From Sphingobacteriales bacterium 50-39 (GTDB lineage Bacteria > Bacteroidota > Bacteroidia > Chitinophagales > Chitinophagaceae), in contig MKTZ01000025.1 in the NCBI GenBank assembly GCA_001898505.1, forward strand, positions 310,001 through 374,000: a stretch of DNA of 64,000 nt, given 5' to 3'. The notes under the pieces are model-generated. The model was not told where the DNA came from. It did not search any database and worked only from the letters and a program-made list of their open reading frames with translations. Below, piece after piece: positions 33,818-41,464 of the stretch. Each line of letters starts with the position of its first letter. The stretch's first letter is position 1. The position numbers and the translations under genes are program-made.

Positions 33818-35017
33818 TTATCTCTCGAAATAGCAAACGCTGCCCCCCACCCATTCTTTGTCCTTGTTATACCGGACTCCGATCATCTTGCCTTTACTCA
33901 GGCGGGCCAGATTGATGGCCAGGGTAGGCCGGGCATCGCCTTCTTTCCAGAGGTACAGCAGCCGGATCTCTACTTTGGCCGGGACATCCGGGGTAGGGAT
34001 CAGATCTGCATAGGCGACCTTTCGCTGCAGTATCCAATTCTCGGGGTCGGTGATTTTTTCCAGGTCTTCGTGTGTAACGTCTATGACCACGCCCTGTCCT
34101 GCAAATGAGAACAGCGGCTTTAAAACATAATTCTGCAGGTCGGCCGGCGGCTGTTTAATTTCATTGAGAAAAAAGCTGGGCGGCACACAGGGGTGATGGA
34201 GATAGGGAAGAAGGAACTTGCTGATGCGATAGAACCAGTTGGGATGGGCGATCCATTCCACGTCCAGGTCGGCGCGTATATTGACATAAGTGCCTGGAGC
34301 GAGATCTGCCGCGTTCAGCTCATCGAATATAACTCTATTATAAATGCGTTTAATCAGGGTTTTCTTCCCCGTGCGGGCATTTATATAGTAAAGTTTTTTC
34401 CCTTCTTTTATCAGCTCCAACAGATCGACTACGGGAATGTCCAGGTAGTCATGCGTGCAATAGAAGTCGATGCGTGTCTTTTGCTCGTGTGGTCTTAGCT
34501 CCAGCAAGACCACTTCTTCAGGGGAGTGGGAGCCGACGATGGTTTCCCGCAATGCGGCCAAATAGCTTTCCCTATCGTACCCGTTCAGGTACTGGCTATA
34601 GTTCTCCGGAATGGCAAAATGCTGCCGGAATATGTCTGGATAAAAGACCTGGAATCCGTAAAGGCTGGGGAATCCCTGCAGTTCGATGAGCTGTGGTTGC
34701 CAGTTGCCATTTTCGTCTGTGCAAACCCCAAAGTCGAATACGAGGAAATGGCTGTGTCCATTTTCTCCCGCCACCCGGTCCTGGTCGGGAATGGCGCGTT
34801 CGGTGAGCTGTTTGAATCCGGGGTCTGAGATAATATCGATGATGTATTCGCAGGCATCGGAGAGCTGGCGTGCGAATGATGAGGGAACAAAGACCGGTGT
34901 TTCTGCTATACGAAATTCAATGGCGCCAGGATGGCGGCCGTGAAGATCTTTGAGGAAGGCCTCATATTTTTCGCGGGTGAAGGCGTCGTTGAATGCTGCC
35001 CTTAAAGAGGGGACCAT
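33818..35017 (-). CDS. ATP-grasp-like ligase of the amidoligase cluster
   Basis: 399 residues. The C-terminal part has ATP-grasp features: YVLKPLFSFAGQGVVID (nucleotide Lys and Gly-rich loop), NWILQRKV (adenine strand), KVEIRLLYLW (acidic metal-site residue) and PTLAINLARLSKG (metal-binding Asn). The N-terminal half shows HFLVFDFGVCTDENGNWQPQLIELQGFPSLYGFQ. This looks like a carboxylate-amine or peptide-forming ligase. It follows the glutamine amidotransferase gene by 38 bases on the same strand. The substrate is unknown; proteins of this kind occur with YbdK and amidotransferase genes in published amidoligase clusters. Confidence 0.72.
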   Translation of the reverse strand: MVPSLRAAFNDAFTREKYEAFLKDLHGRHPGAIEFRIAETPVFVPSSFARQLSDACEYIIDIISDPGFKQLTERAIPDQDRVAGENGHSHFLVFDFGVCTDENGNWQPQLIELQGFPSLYGFQVFYPDIFRQHFAIPENYSQYLNGYDRESYLAALRETIVGSHSPEEVVLLELRPHEQKTRIDFYCTHDYLDIPVVDLLELIKEGKKLYYINARTGKKTLIKRIYNRVIFDELNAADLAPGTYVNIRADLDVEWIAHPNWFYRISKFLLPYLHHPCVPPSFFLNEIKQPPADLQNYVLKPLFSFAGQGVVIDVTHEDLEKITDPENWILQRKVAYADLIPTPDVPAKVEIRLLYLWKEGDARPTLAINLARLSKGKMIGVRYNKDKEWVGGSVCYFER

Positions 35018-35055
35018 GGAAAGCTGATTTATAATCCACGGAAGTTACAATTTTT

Positions 35056-35892
35056 TCACGAGGCAGCGACGCGTGTATGCTGAAGAGCATAGTCCAGGAA
35101 GTTGGGGATCACATGGGAGTGTGTCCATAGGATCTTGTCGGGATCGTTCAGCTGTTCGATCATGCTCTGCCATTTGGCCTCCCCATACTCGGAGATCACC
35201 GTCTTTTTTCTATCTGGAGTCTGCAGGTGTATGCTCATACCCGTGGGGTCGGCTTCCGGGTGGAACTGGGTGCCGATCATATATTCGGAGAAACGGACAG
35301 CCATGATCGCTCTTTCCAGGGGGACATGAGGTCTTTCTTTTTCGATGGCCAGGACCCGGGCGCCCATCTCCATCAGCCTTTTTTTGTCCGGCTGTATCAC
35401 CTGGTAGCTGCGGCTGTCGACGGCATAGAAGGGGTCCTGCAGTCCTGCGAATACCGGCTCATCCATGCCATCCTCCTGTAGATGGATGGGGAAAACGCCA
35501 AAAGCGGTGGATTTACGGTTGGTGACCTGTGCAATGGCATAATGACGGCATATCAGCTGAAAGGAATGGCAAATAAACAGGACATGTTTCTTATCGGACT
35601 CCGGGTCGCTGTTATGTCGTTCGATCAGGGACAGCCATTCGAAATAGGCTTTTTCCCATTCACTGCCTTCGCTGTCCAGGGGGCTGCCGGGGCCGCCGCT
35701 GGATATATAGATGTCGTAGGTGTCGTCGGGTGTTTCTTTTCGCTGGCGTACTTCGAACTCATCATATTCCAGATCGATGCCCTTTTCAGTTCTGTACTGA
35801 TCCAACAGTTCCCGGATACAGCGCATACCCTGGTTGGGATGCCCTTCATAGAGGTCCAGGATCGCTACTCTTATTTTTCGCGGGTTGATCAT
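35056..35892 (-). CDS. Class I glutamine amidotransferase (GMP synthase-like)
   Basis: 278 residues from ATG 35892; a TTG at 35901 is unlikely because the promoter element reaches it. The catalytic Cys is in HVLFICHSFQLICRHYAI (near residue 110), the oxyanion strand is DIYISSGGPGSPLD, and the His-x-Glu is in IGTQFHPEADPTGM. It frees ammonia from glutamine for a partner ligase. No synthetase domain is attached, so the partner is probably the adjacent ATP-grasp protein (33818-35017). Confidence 0.9.
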   Translation of the reverse strand: MINPRKIRVAILDLYEGHPNQGMRCIRELLDQYRTEKGIDLEYDEFEVRQRKETPDDTYDIYISSGGPGSPLDSEGSEWEKAYFEWLSLIERHNSDPESDKKHVLFICHSFQLICRHYAIAQVTNRKSTAFGVFPIHLQEDGMDEPVFAGLQDPFYAVDSRSYQVIQPDKKRLMEMGARVLAIEKERPHVPLERAIMAVRFSEYMIGTQFHPEADPTGMSIHLQTPDRKKTVISEYGEAKWQSMIEQLNDPDKILWTHSHVIPNFLDYALQHTRVAAS

Positions 35893-35898
35893 AGGGTG

Positions 35899-35906
35899 CA
35901 AAGGTA
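35899..35906 (-). promoter_or_regulatory. -7 element TACCTTTG directly before the amidotransferase
   Basis: TACCTTTG on the minus strand fits TAnnTTTG and ends 6 bases before the ATG, which predicts a transcript with almost no leader. Confidence 0.6.
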
Positions 35907-35917
35907 CGGAAATTCAG

Positions 35918-35947
35918 GAACCGCTGGAAGCGGTTCGTCCGAAGGAC
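35918..35947. repeat. Palindromic repeat element (copy B)
   Basis: GAACCGCT-GGA-AGCGGTTC (35918-35936) is followed at once by GTCC-GAA-GGAC (35937-35947). The order and loop sequences match the reverse complement of copy A in the GH89 gene, with paired changes in the stems. It lies between the amidotransferase and LytTR genes. Confidence 0.6.
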
Positions 35948-36009
35948 AGACATTAGCGATATGCGGAAATTGGACTACTTTTCGGTCAAGACCAATTTCC
36001 GCACTTTAT

Positions 36010-36762
36010 TCAGGAGTTCCATTCGATGATCTGATAGAAGTCGTCCTTGAAGCTGTCTCCGATGGGGATGATCTTTTTGCCGATGTATATCTCGTTGCGT
36101 GCAATGGAGTCGATATGTGTCAGGGAGACGATAAAGCTGCGGTGAACACGTATGAACTCTTCCGGGGGTAATTTATAGGAGAAGGATTTGAGGTTATTCA
36201 GCGTAAGGATAGGATCGGCCTTGCCTCGCAGGTAGATTTGCGTATAGTCCTTCATGCCTTCGCAGAAAAGAATGTCTTCGAACCTTACTTTTATGATCTT
36301 GTACTCCGACTTGACAAATACAAAGCGGAGGTTACGGGCATGCTGAATATAGATGGTGGAGGAAAGATAGTCCTGTATCTTGCCGATGGTGGTGAGAAAA
36401 CGTTCAAAGGACAGGGGTCTGTTCAGGTAGCTGAATACGTCCATGTCGGTCTCTTTTTTATCCTGTTCCTGTTTGTCGGCGATGCAAATAACGATAGGGT
36501 AGTAGCCGGATTCCTTTAGCCGGAGCATGACCCTGTTGTCCAGCAGGCGTATGTCCCAAAAAATGATGTCGGCCCTCGACTGGGCCACCTGCTGAAATAC
36601 TTCTCCGGCTGTGTCGCATCGACCTGCGAAATTCAGCCGGGGCGTCTTGGCGATGTATTCTTTTAAAAGGGCGCTTTGCTTATTGTTGTCTTCTACGACA
36701 ATACAGTTGAGCACGCCCATGGAGGGAAGGCCTTTCAGATAACGAAGGTCATGGCTAGTCAT
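36010..36762 (-). CDS. LytTR-type response regulator with a degenerate receiver
   Basis: About 250 residues from ATG 36762, which overlaps the upstream gene's stop by 8 bases (ATGACTAG); ATG 36720 is an alternative closer to the receiver. The receiver keeps VVED and the Asp in ADIIFWDIRLLD, but the switch Thr/Ser is missing (IVICIAD) and the Lys is Arg (SYLNRPLSF). The C-terminal LytTR DNA-binding domain is clear: IKVRFEDILFCEGMKDYTQI, PPEEFIRVHRSFIVSLTHID and NEIYIGKKIIPIGDSF. No kinase gene is adjacent. It is the last gene of an operon with outer-membrane proteins, which is unusual for a regulator. Confidence 0.85.
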   Translation of the reverse strand: MTSHDLRYLKGLPSMGVLNCIVVEDNNKQSALLKEYIAKTPRLNFAGRCDTAGEVFQQVAQSRADIIFWDIRLLDNRVMLRLKESGYYPIVICIADKQEQDKKETDMDVFSYLNRPLSFERFLTTIGKIQDYLSSTIYIQHARNLRFVFVKSEYKIIKVRFEDILFCEGMKDYTQIYLRGKADPILTLNNLKSFSYKLPPEEFIRVHRSFIVSLTHIDSIARNEIYIGKKIIPIGDSFKDDFYQIIEWNS

Positions 36763-38032
36763 ATTTCTTTCCTTTCGTAAACCATATGGTCCCATAGTTG
36801 ATGACGAAAGTGATGTTGAAATACCGTTGCTGGACGAGGTTATTCTGTTGTGTGCCTTTGACACCGTATTGGAGGACGATGTCATAACACAGCGGGTTTT
36901 GGCCTTTCAGGCCATTCACGCCAAAGGCGGCCGTCAGGCCATAGTCCTTTATCTGCTGGCCATTGACCTGGAGATAGGTCTCGCCATAGTAGGCGCCGAT
37001 CTGTGCATAGCTCAGCTCTATCTGACTGTTGTAAAAGCTTCTTTTCCGGGAGATCTCGAAACCTACGGAGCCGCGTTGGCTATTGGTGATCGTATAATTC
37101 TTCCCCGGATAAGAGTTCTTTTCGGCCGCCCAGTTCTGGTATTTGTAGTCGGCGAGGAAGGTATACTTTTGTTTGTGTGTAAGGGCCAGCCCCACGCCAA
37201 AAGCATTGGGAACGCCCAGGTAGGTTTGGGATAGCTGCTGGCTGTTGCGTTGGATCGAGTCGTTGTCGAGGACCACCCGGTTGTAGGAAGCCAGTAGATC
37301 GTTGCGCTGGTTAAAAGTGCCCCCAATAGAGTAATCCCATTTCTTTCCCAACTTGCCGTAAAGCTGGAGGCCATACTGCATATAGAGGTTATTGAGGTCT
37401 ACCGTATTGGTCGTGGATGCCAGGGTCGCGCCGGTACCGATGTTCTGGAGATTGTCCTTCTGGTTCAGCTGTCCGAACAGATAGCCCGCCTCTACGCCAA
37501 CGGAGAGGTGATGGAAGAACTCATAGGCATTGCCCCAATATGCTTTGTTGACACTGCCATGCCCCTGGTAGTGGTGATTGGCCAGCTCGTTTGTGCTGCC
37601 TTGTAAGTAATAGGGGACGTCGTATTCATAGTTCTGTGTGCTGAATGGAACAAGGCCGATGCTCGAGCCCCAGTGTTTGGAGAGCTTTATGGCCATGGCC
37701 AGACGCCGGAACGTGATGTCCCCGGACTGAGTGGAAGCGGGATTGACGGGGGTGCCATAATAATTTACGACACTTCCGCGGACACCCATTTCCACCGTGA
37801 AATATTGATCCGACAGACCACTGTAGGCGGCCGGATTGTTATTGATGATATAGCGATTGTTGCGATAGGCCAACCCTGTATTGGCGAGGCCCGAGGTCCG
37901 GTTGTAAAACCCGTCCTCCAGGTCCCCGATACCCATCTGGGAATAGGGGGAGAAATTGCCCTGGGCCATGGTTCGAAGGGATGCAAAGAATACCAGTGCT
38001 AAGAGTATGTATGATCTTGATCTTATTTTCAT
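36755..38032 (-). CDS. Outer-membrane beta-barrel protein (FadL/OmpP1-like)
   Basis: 425 residues with a signal peptide (1-23, ...RTMAQG). The mature start SPYSQMGIGDLEDGFYNRTSG and then NNPAAYSG are typical of the Bacteroidota FadL-like or type IX-associated barrel family. Repeated amphipathic strands run to the aromatic end (ITFVINYGTIWF). It may move hydrophobic substrates or serve surface-protein export. It lies between DUF4270 (29-base gap) and the LytTR gene (overlap). Confidence 0.75.
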   Translation of the reverse strand: MKIRSRSYILLALVFFASLRTMAQGNFSPYSQMGIGDLEDGFYNRTSGLANTGLAYRNNRYIINNNPAAYSGLSDQYFTVEMGVRGSVVNYYGTPVNPASTQSGDITFRRLAMAIKLSKHWGSSIGLVPFSTQNYEYDVPYYLQGSTNELANHHYQGHGSVNKAYWGNAYEFFHHLSVGVEAGYLFGQLNQKDNLQNIGTGATLASTTNTVDLNNLYMQYGLQLYGKLGKKWDYSIGGTFNQRNDLLASYNRVVLDNDSIQRNSQQLSQTYLGVPNAFGVGLALTHKQKYTFLADYKYQNWAAEKNSYPGKNYTITNSQRGSVGFEISRKRSFYNSQIELSYAQIGAYYGETYLQVNGQQIKDYGLTAAFGVNGLKGQNPLCYDIVLQYGVKGTQQNNLVQQRYFNITFVINYGTIWFTKGKKYD

Positions 38033-38061
38033 TTGTTATTCCGGGTTGGTATTCGTAAGAG

Positions 38062-39480
38062 TTAGTTATGAGGATAAAGGGATAAATAATATATGGTGAG
38101 CGTCACCTTCTGTGTCGTGGGGGCGTTGCCATCCGCCAGTATGGCCCTTGCGAAGGAGCTGACATTGTTGGGTGATGGTACGGTCAACATGAGCCCTCTA
38201 TCGGTGGCCCCGACGGCTACGTTCAGGATCTGCGCCTTGATAAAATTGGTAACATCATAGGTATAGGCCGTGTTTTGCGGAATGGCATAGTTCACGACCA
38301 TATTACCCGTCTGCGCAGCGCCTGTTGTAGAACTGGGGAGGGGTGCTCCTATGAGATTGTTGAGGTCAGTAAGGTCTGGAGACAGCTGCGGAGGCAGGGT
38401 CCAGGTGGTCGTAAAGCTGGGACCTACAGGTCTTACCGTGAGTACGGCCCGCACCACACTGAGAAAGTCCGGACGATGAGCAATGCCGTTGAGATAAGGG
38501 AAGGTCAATTTGACATTGAGGCCCGTGGCGGGTTGCACATATCCGGCTCCTCCCACGGCGGTGGAAAGGGTCGCAGGAGGCGTTTGTGCAGACGAGCCCG
38601 GAGGAAGTCCCGCTATACCTGCTGCGGGACTTCCTGTTCTGTCGGTTGTAATATTATTGAACTGGAAGCCTTTATTGGCGAGGCCGAAGTCGATGGTCTT
38701 GATAGAGGTGGTGGTACCCACTTCATGGTAATAGATACGCATGAAGCAGCTGTCCTTGAAGCCATAGATTGCTCCCGGGCCGCTAGTGGGGGCGGCGGAA
38801 ATACAAAGACCGTGGAACCAGTTGAGCCAGTTGGCCGATTTGGTAATGGTATCGGCGTTGTTGTAGATCATGTTGTAAAGCTGCAAACCCAGCGCAGAAT
38901 TCAGCTTGATCTTGACCGTGTCCCCAAAGCCCTGGGAGGAAAAGGGGATACTTGGATACATTTTGACGGTAGCGCTGCCCAATGGAGTGGGATCGGTGCC
39001 AAAGCTCCAGTTGCTATAGAACGCCCTCTGCTGCCGGGCGTCGCTGAGCTGATATAATTCGTTGACCTGGTTGACATTGATGGTCATTTCGGAAGTGGTG
39101 TCCCCGTAAAAAGGGCTTCCTTTTTTAAATAGCATGACCAGGTATATGGAATCGTAGCCGTCAAATACGGTGATCTTGGGAAGGCTGGGAGGCGTCACCT
39201 GGAGGAAGGCGCGGCTGCGGACGGTGCCAAAGTAGTCGTCCTTGTATTCACCCACCTGCAGGTAGCCAGTACCTGCCGTGGCGGTAGAGTCGACCCTGAC
39301 GGTGGACATGGCCACCGTAGCCGTATCGACCACTACGATGTCGGCAGAGCCGTTGTCTCCATTATAGTTGCTGCCGAAATTTAAGACGGGTTGTTTTTGA
39401 CAACTTGCGAGAAAAAATAATAACAGGATCGGAGATAAGAGCAGGAATGTCTCTCTTTTTTGATAATTATTTATAGTCAT
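38062..39480 (-). CDS. DUF4270-family lipoprotein
   Basis: 472 residues with a lipoprotein signal (LLLFFLASCQKQ, lipid-modified Cys near 27). The mature part has DUF4270 features: SNYNGDNGSADIVVVDTATV, LQVGEYKDDYFGTVRSRAFLQ and ATLSTAVGGAGYVQPATGLNVKL-like strands, ending in Y-Y-L-S-L-Y. The function is unknown; such proteins are common outer-membrane-anchored proteins in Bacteroidota. It heads the minus-strand operon with the FadL-like barrel and LytTR genes. Confidence 0.85.
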   Translation of the reverse strand: MTINNYQKRETFLLLSPILLLFFLASCQKQPVLNFGSNYNGDNGSADIVVVDTATVAMSTVRVDSTATAGTGYLQVGEYKDDYFGTVRSRAFLQVTPPSLPKITVFDGYDSIYLVMLFKKGSPFYGDTTSEMTINVNQVNELYQLSDARQQRAFYSNWSFGTDPTPLGSATVKMYPSIPFSSQGFGDTVKIKLNSALGLQLYNMIYNNADTITKSANWLNWFHGLCISAAPTSGPGAIYGFKDSCFMRIYYHEVGTTTSIKTIDFGLANKGFQFNNITTDRTGSPAAGIAGLPPGSSAQTPPATLSTAVGGAGYVQPATGLNVKLTFPYLNGIAHRPDFLSVVRAVLTVRPVGPSFTTTWTLPPQLSPDLTDLNNLIGAPLPSSTTGAAQTGNMVVNYAIPQNTAYTYDVTNFIKAQILNVAVGATDRGLMLTVPSPNNVSSFARAILADGNAPTTQKVTLTIYYLSLYPHN

Positions 39481-39892
39481 GAGATTATACTATATTCTGG
39501 CCATTCTTCTGGTGTTCGGGGCGACAGTTAGACCAGCTCATTTTTGGCCAGGAAGGTGCAATAATAAGGGGCCTAACTGTTACTATTTTGTTAGTATGTA
39601 TCAAAAGTAATAAAAAAACGACGAAAGCCTGTTTTTTATCTACTAACCGAAAACCTGCCAGGGGGGGCAAAGGGCTGGTTAATGGACTGTTAATAGCATG
39701 TTTTCTCCTTCTTTTTCAGTAAGATAGGATGGACAGGGTTAGACTTTATTCACAGCAAATCAAGAGGGGGCGCGAAGTTCGTTTCTTTGTATATAAAATA
39801 TAGGAGATTGTCTATGAAAAGTGGCTGGATATACATTTTAACGAATTTCCTATGTCGACTTCGAATACATTAGCGCAAAATATCAAAAAAAT
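39481..39892. other. Divergent intergenic region
   Basis: 412 bases between the DUF4270 and Kelch gene starts. It is AT-rich, so it presumably holds two divergent promoters. TACATTTT (about 39832) is one base from TAnnTTTG for the Kelch gene. A 61-codon minus-strand frame here has no gene-like features. Nothing else was found. Confidence 0.5.
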
Positions 39893-41005
39893 ATGAAGCG
39901 GATTAACACTCTGTTGTTCTCCCTGATGTTACTTGGTCTCTTATTTTCTTGTTCCAAAGCTAGCTTGAGTTATACACAAAACGGCAACTGGGTTTCCCGC
40001 GCGATCTTTGCAGGCGTGCCGATGGGTTATGGGTCCAGTTTTGTTGTCGGTGACAATGCTTATGTAGGTACTGGTCTGAATCCAATCACTCCCAATACTA
40101 AATTGGCAACAGTATACAGGTATACTCCCGATGATATTCCCACCAGCTCACCCACCGGCTATGACAGCGCATTTGGCGGTTGGAAGCAAATGGCGGACTT
40201 TGGCGGCGGCGGCAGGATGAAAGCGGTAGGCTTTTCCATTGGCGCAAATGGGTATATCGGTTCCGGTACTGCCGACGGGATCACTCCTCTTGCCGATTTC
40301 TGGCAATACGATACTGCTGCGAACACATGGACGAGGGTTGCCGATCTTGGCAACGGTACGAAGACCTATCCCCGCTATGATGCGGTAGCTTTCAGCTTCG
40401 GCAATGCCGCATTTGTGCTCACCGGCTTTGATTCGCAGAACTATTTCGGGGACGTATGGCAGTATGACCCCGGTTCCAACACCTGGAGCCAGCGTCCTGA
40501 TATGCCCGGTTCGAAGAGATCGCAGGCTATTACCTGGGTTTACAACGGCCTTGGCTACCTGGTAACAGGCTATACGCCTGGTTCCCAATGGCAGAGCGGT
40601 AGCGCTTGTTATGACTTCTGGAAATTCGATCCTACTAAGACCGGCAACAGCGGATGGACCAGACTTCGCGATATCTACAATACCAACTCTGCTACGTACG
40701 ACGATGCCTATACGAACATCATCCGTTACCATGGCGTAGGTTTTGTTATCAAGGGTACAACCACCGGTGACAAGGGATATATCACTACCGGCTCCTTCGG
40801 CAGCTCGAATTCCTATACATGGGAATATGATTTCGCCACCGACCTGTGGACGGAAAAAACACCTTTTGAAGGTACTGCCCGTGAGGGTGCTGTAAGTTTC
40901 ACGGTAAAGAACAGGGGATTTGTAGCCACCGGCATCAGCGGTTCTTCTGCATATGATGATTGCAGGGAATTCTTCCCCAATCAGATCTACAACCAGTATG
41001 ACTAA
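39893..41005 (+). CDS. Kelch-repeat lipoprotein
   Basis: 370 residues with a lipoprotein signal (LLGLLFSCSKAS, Cys about 20). Six or so Kelch blades show the G-Y-I-G/G-[FY]-[LV]-x-[TG]-G and D-x-W-x-Y-D-x-x-x-N-T-W pattern, for example DFWQYDTAANTWTRVADLG and DVWQYDPGSNTWSQRPDMPG. A beta-propeller on the cell envelope, likely binding protein or glycan. It overlaps the DUF4907 gene by 8 bases. Confidence 0.92.
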   Translation: MKRINTLLFSLMLLGLLFSCSKASLSYTQNGNWVSRAIFAGVPMGYGSSFVVGDNAYVGTGLNPITPNTKLATVYRYTPDDIPTSSPTGYDSAFGGWKQMADFGGGGRMKAVGFSIGANGYIGSGTADGITPLADFWQYDTAANTWTRVADLGNGTKTYPRYDAVAFSFGNAAFVLTGFDSQNYFGDVWQYDPGSNTWSQRPDMPGSKRSQAITWVYNGLGYLVTGYTPGSQWQSGSACYDFWKFDPTKTGNSGWTRLRDIYNTNSATYDDAYTNIIRYHGVGFVIKGTTTGDKGYITTGSFGSSNSYTWEYDFATDLWTEKTPFEGTAREGAVSFTVKNRGFVATGISGSSAYDDCREFFPNQIYNQYD

Positions 41006-41369
41006 ACCTAAACTGCGACTCAAACTTCAGTGGGTCTTCACCGGACTGATAGCATTGGCCGCAGCAACGTTCTTTTACATAGGCTTTCGGCAACACCGCC
41101 AATATAAAAAGGATCATATCTTCATCGAGATAAAGCCTATCCATACCGCCAAGGGGTGGGGATATAATATCTACACCGATGGGAAGATCTATATTCACCA
41201 GGACATCGTGCCTGCCCTACCGACAAACAGAGGTTTCCGTACCGAGGAAGATGCGATGGCTGTTGGTAAGAAGGTATATGACCGGCTGGTAGCGGGACAG
41301 ATGCCGATGGTCACTGCAAAAGAAGTTCAGGACATGGGGATCATTCCTGACAGTACCACACAACATTGA
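40998..41369 (+). CDS. DUF4907-like membrane-anchored protein
   Basis: 123 residues from ATG 40998, in the 8-base overlap ATGACTAA with the Kelch stop; an ORF from 40953 reads further into the Kelch gene and is unlikely. It has an N-terminal helix (WVFTGLIALAAATFFYIGF) and the domain GWGYNIYTDGKIYIHQDIVPALP with GFRTEEDAMAVGKKVYDRL, which I recognise as DUF4907. It is translationally coupled to the Kelch protein, so the two probably act together. Confidence 0.8.
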   Translation: MTKPKLRLKLQWVFTGLIALAAATFFYIGFRQHRQYKKDHIFIEIKPIHTAKGWGYNIYTDGKIYIHQDIVPALPTNRGFRTEEDAMAVGKKVYDRLVAGQMPMVTAKEVQDMGIIPDSTTQH

Positions 41370-41424
41370 CAGTGACCGCAGGTCCGGCCTAACGTCAATA
41401 ATAATATAAGTTTCATATTTTTAC

Positions 41425-41450
41425 ATGCCCCCCGGACAACCGGGGGGCAT
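41425..41450 (+). other. Perfect 11-bp hairpin 14 bases before the M1 peptidase start
   Basis: ATGCCCCCCGG and CCGGGGGGCAT pair fully around ACAA. There is no T-run after it on the plus strand, so it is not a standard terminator. It may block read-through from DUF4907 or influence the peptidase mRNA. Confidence 0.6.
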
Positions 41451-41464
41451 AAACATTCTATACC

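Noticed and set aside
39485-39670. 61-codon minus-strand frame between DUF4270 and Kelch genes
   Set aside because: No coding pattern, and it would overlap the expected DUF4270 promoter.
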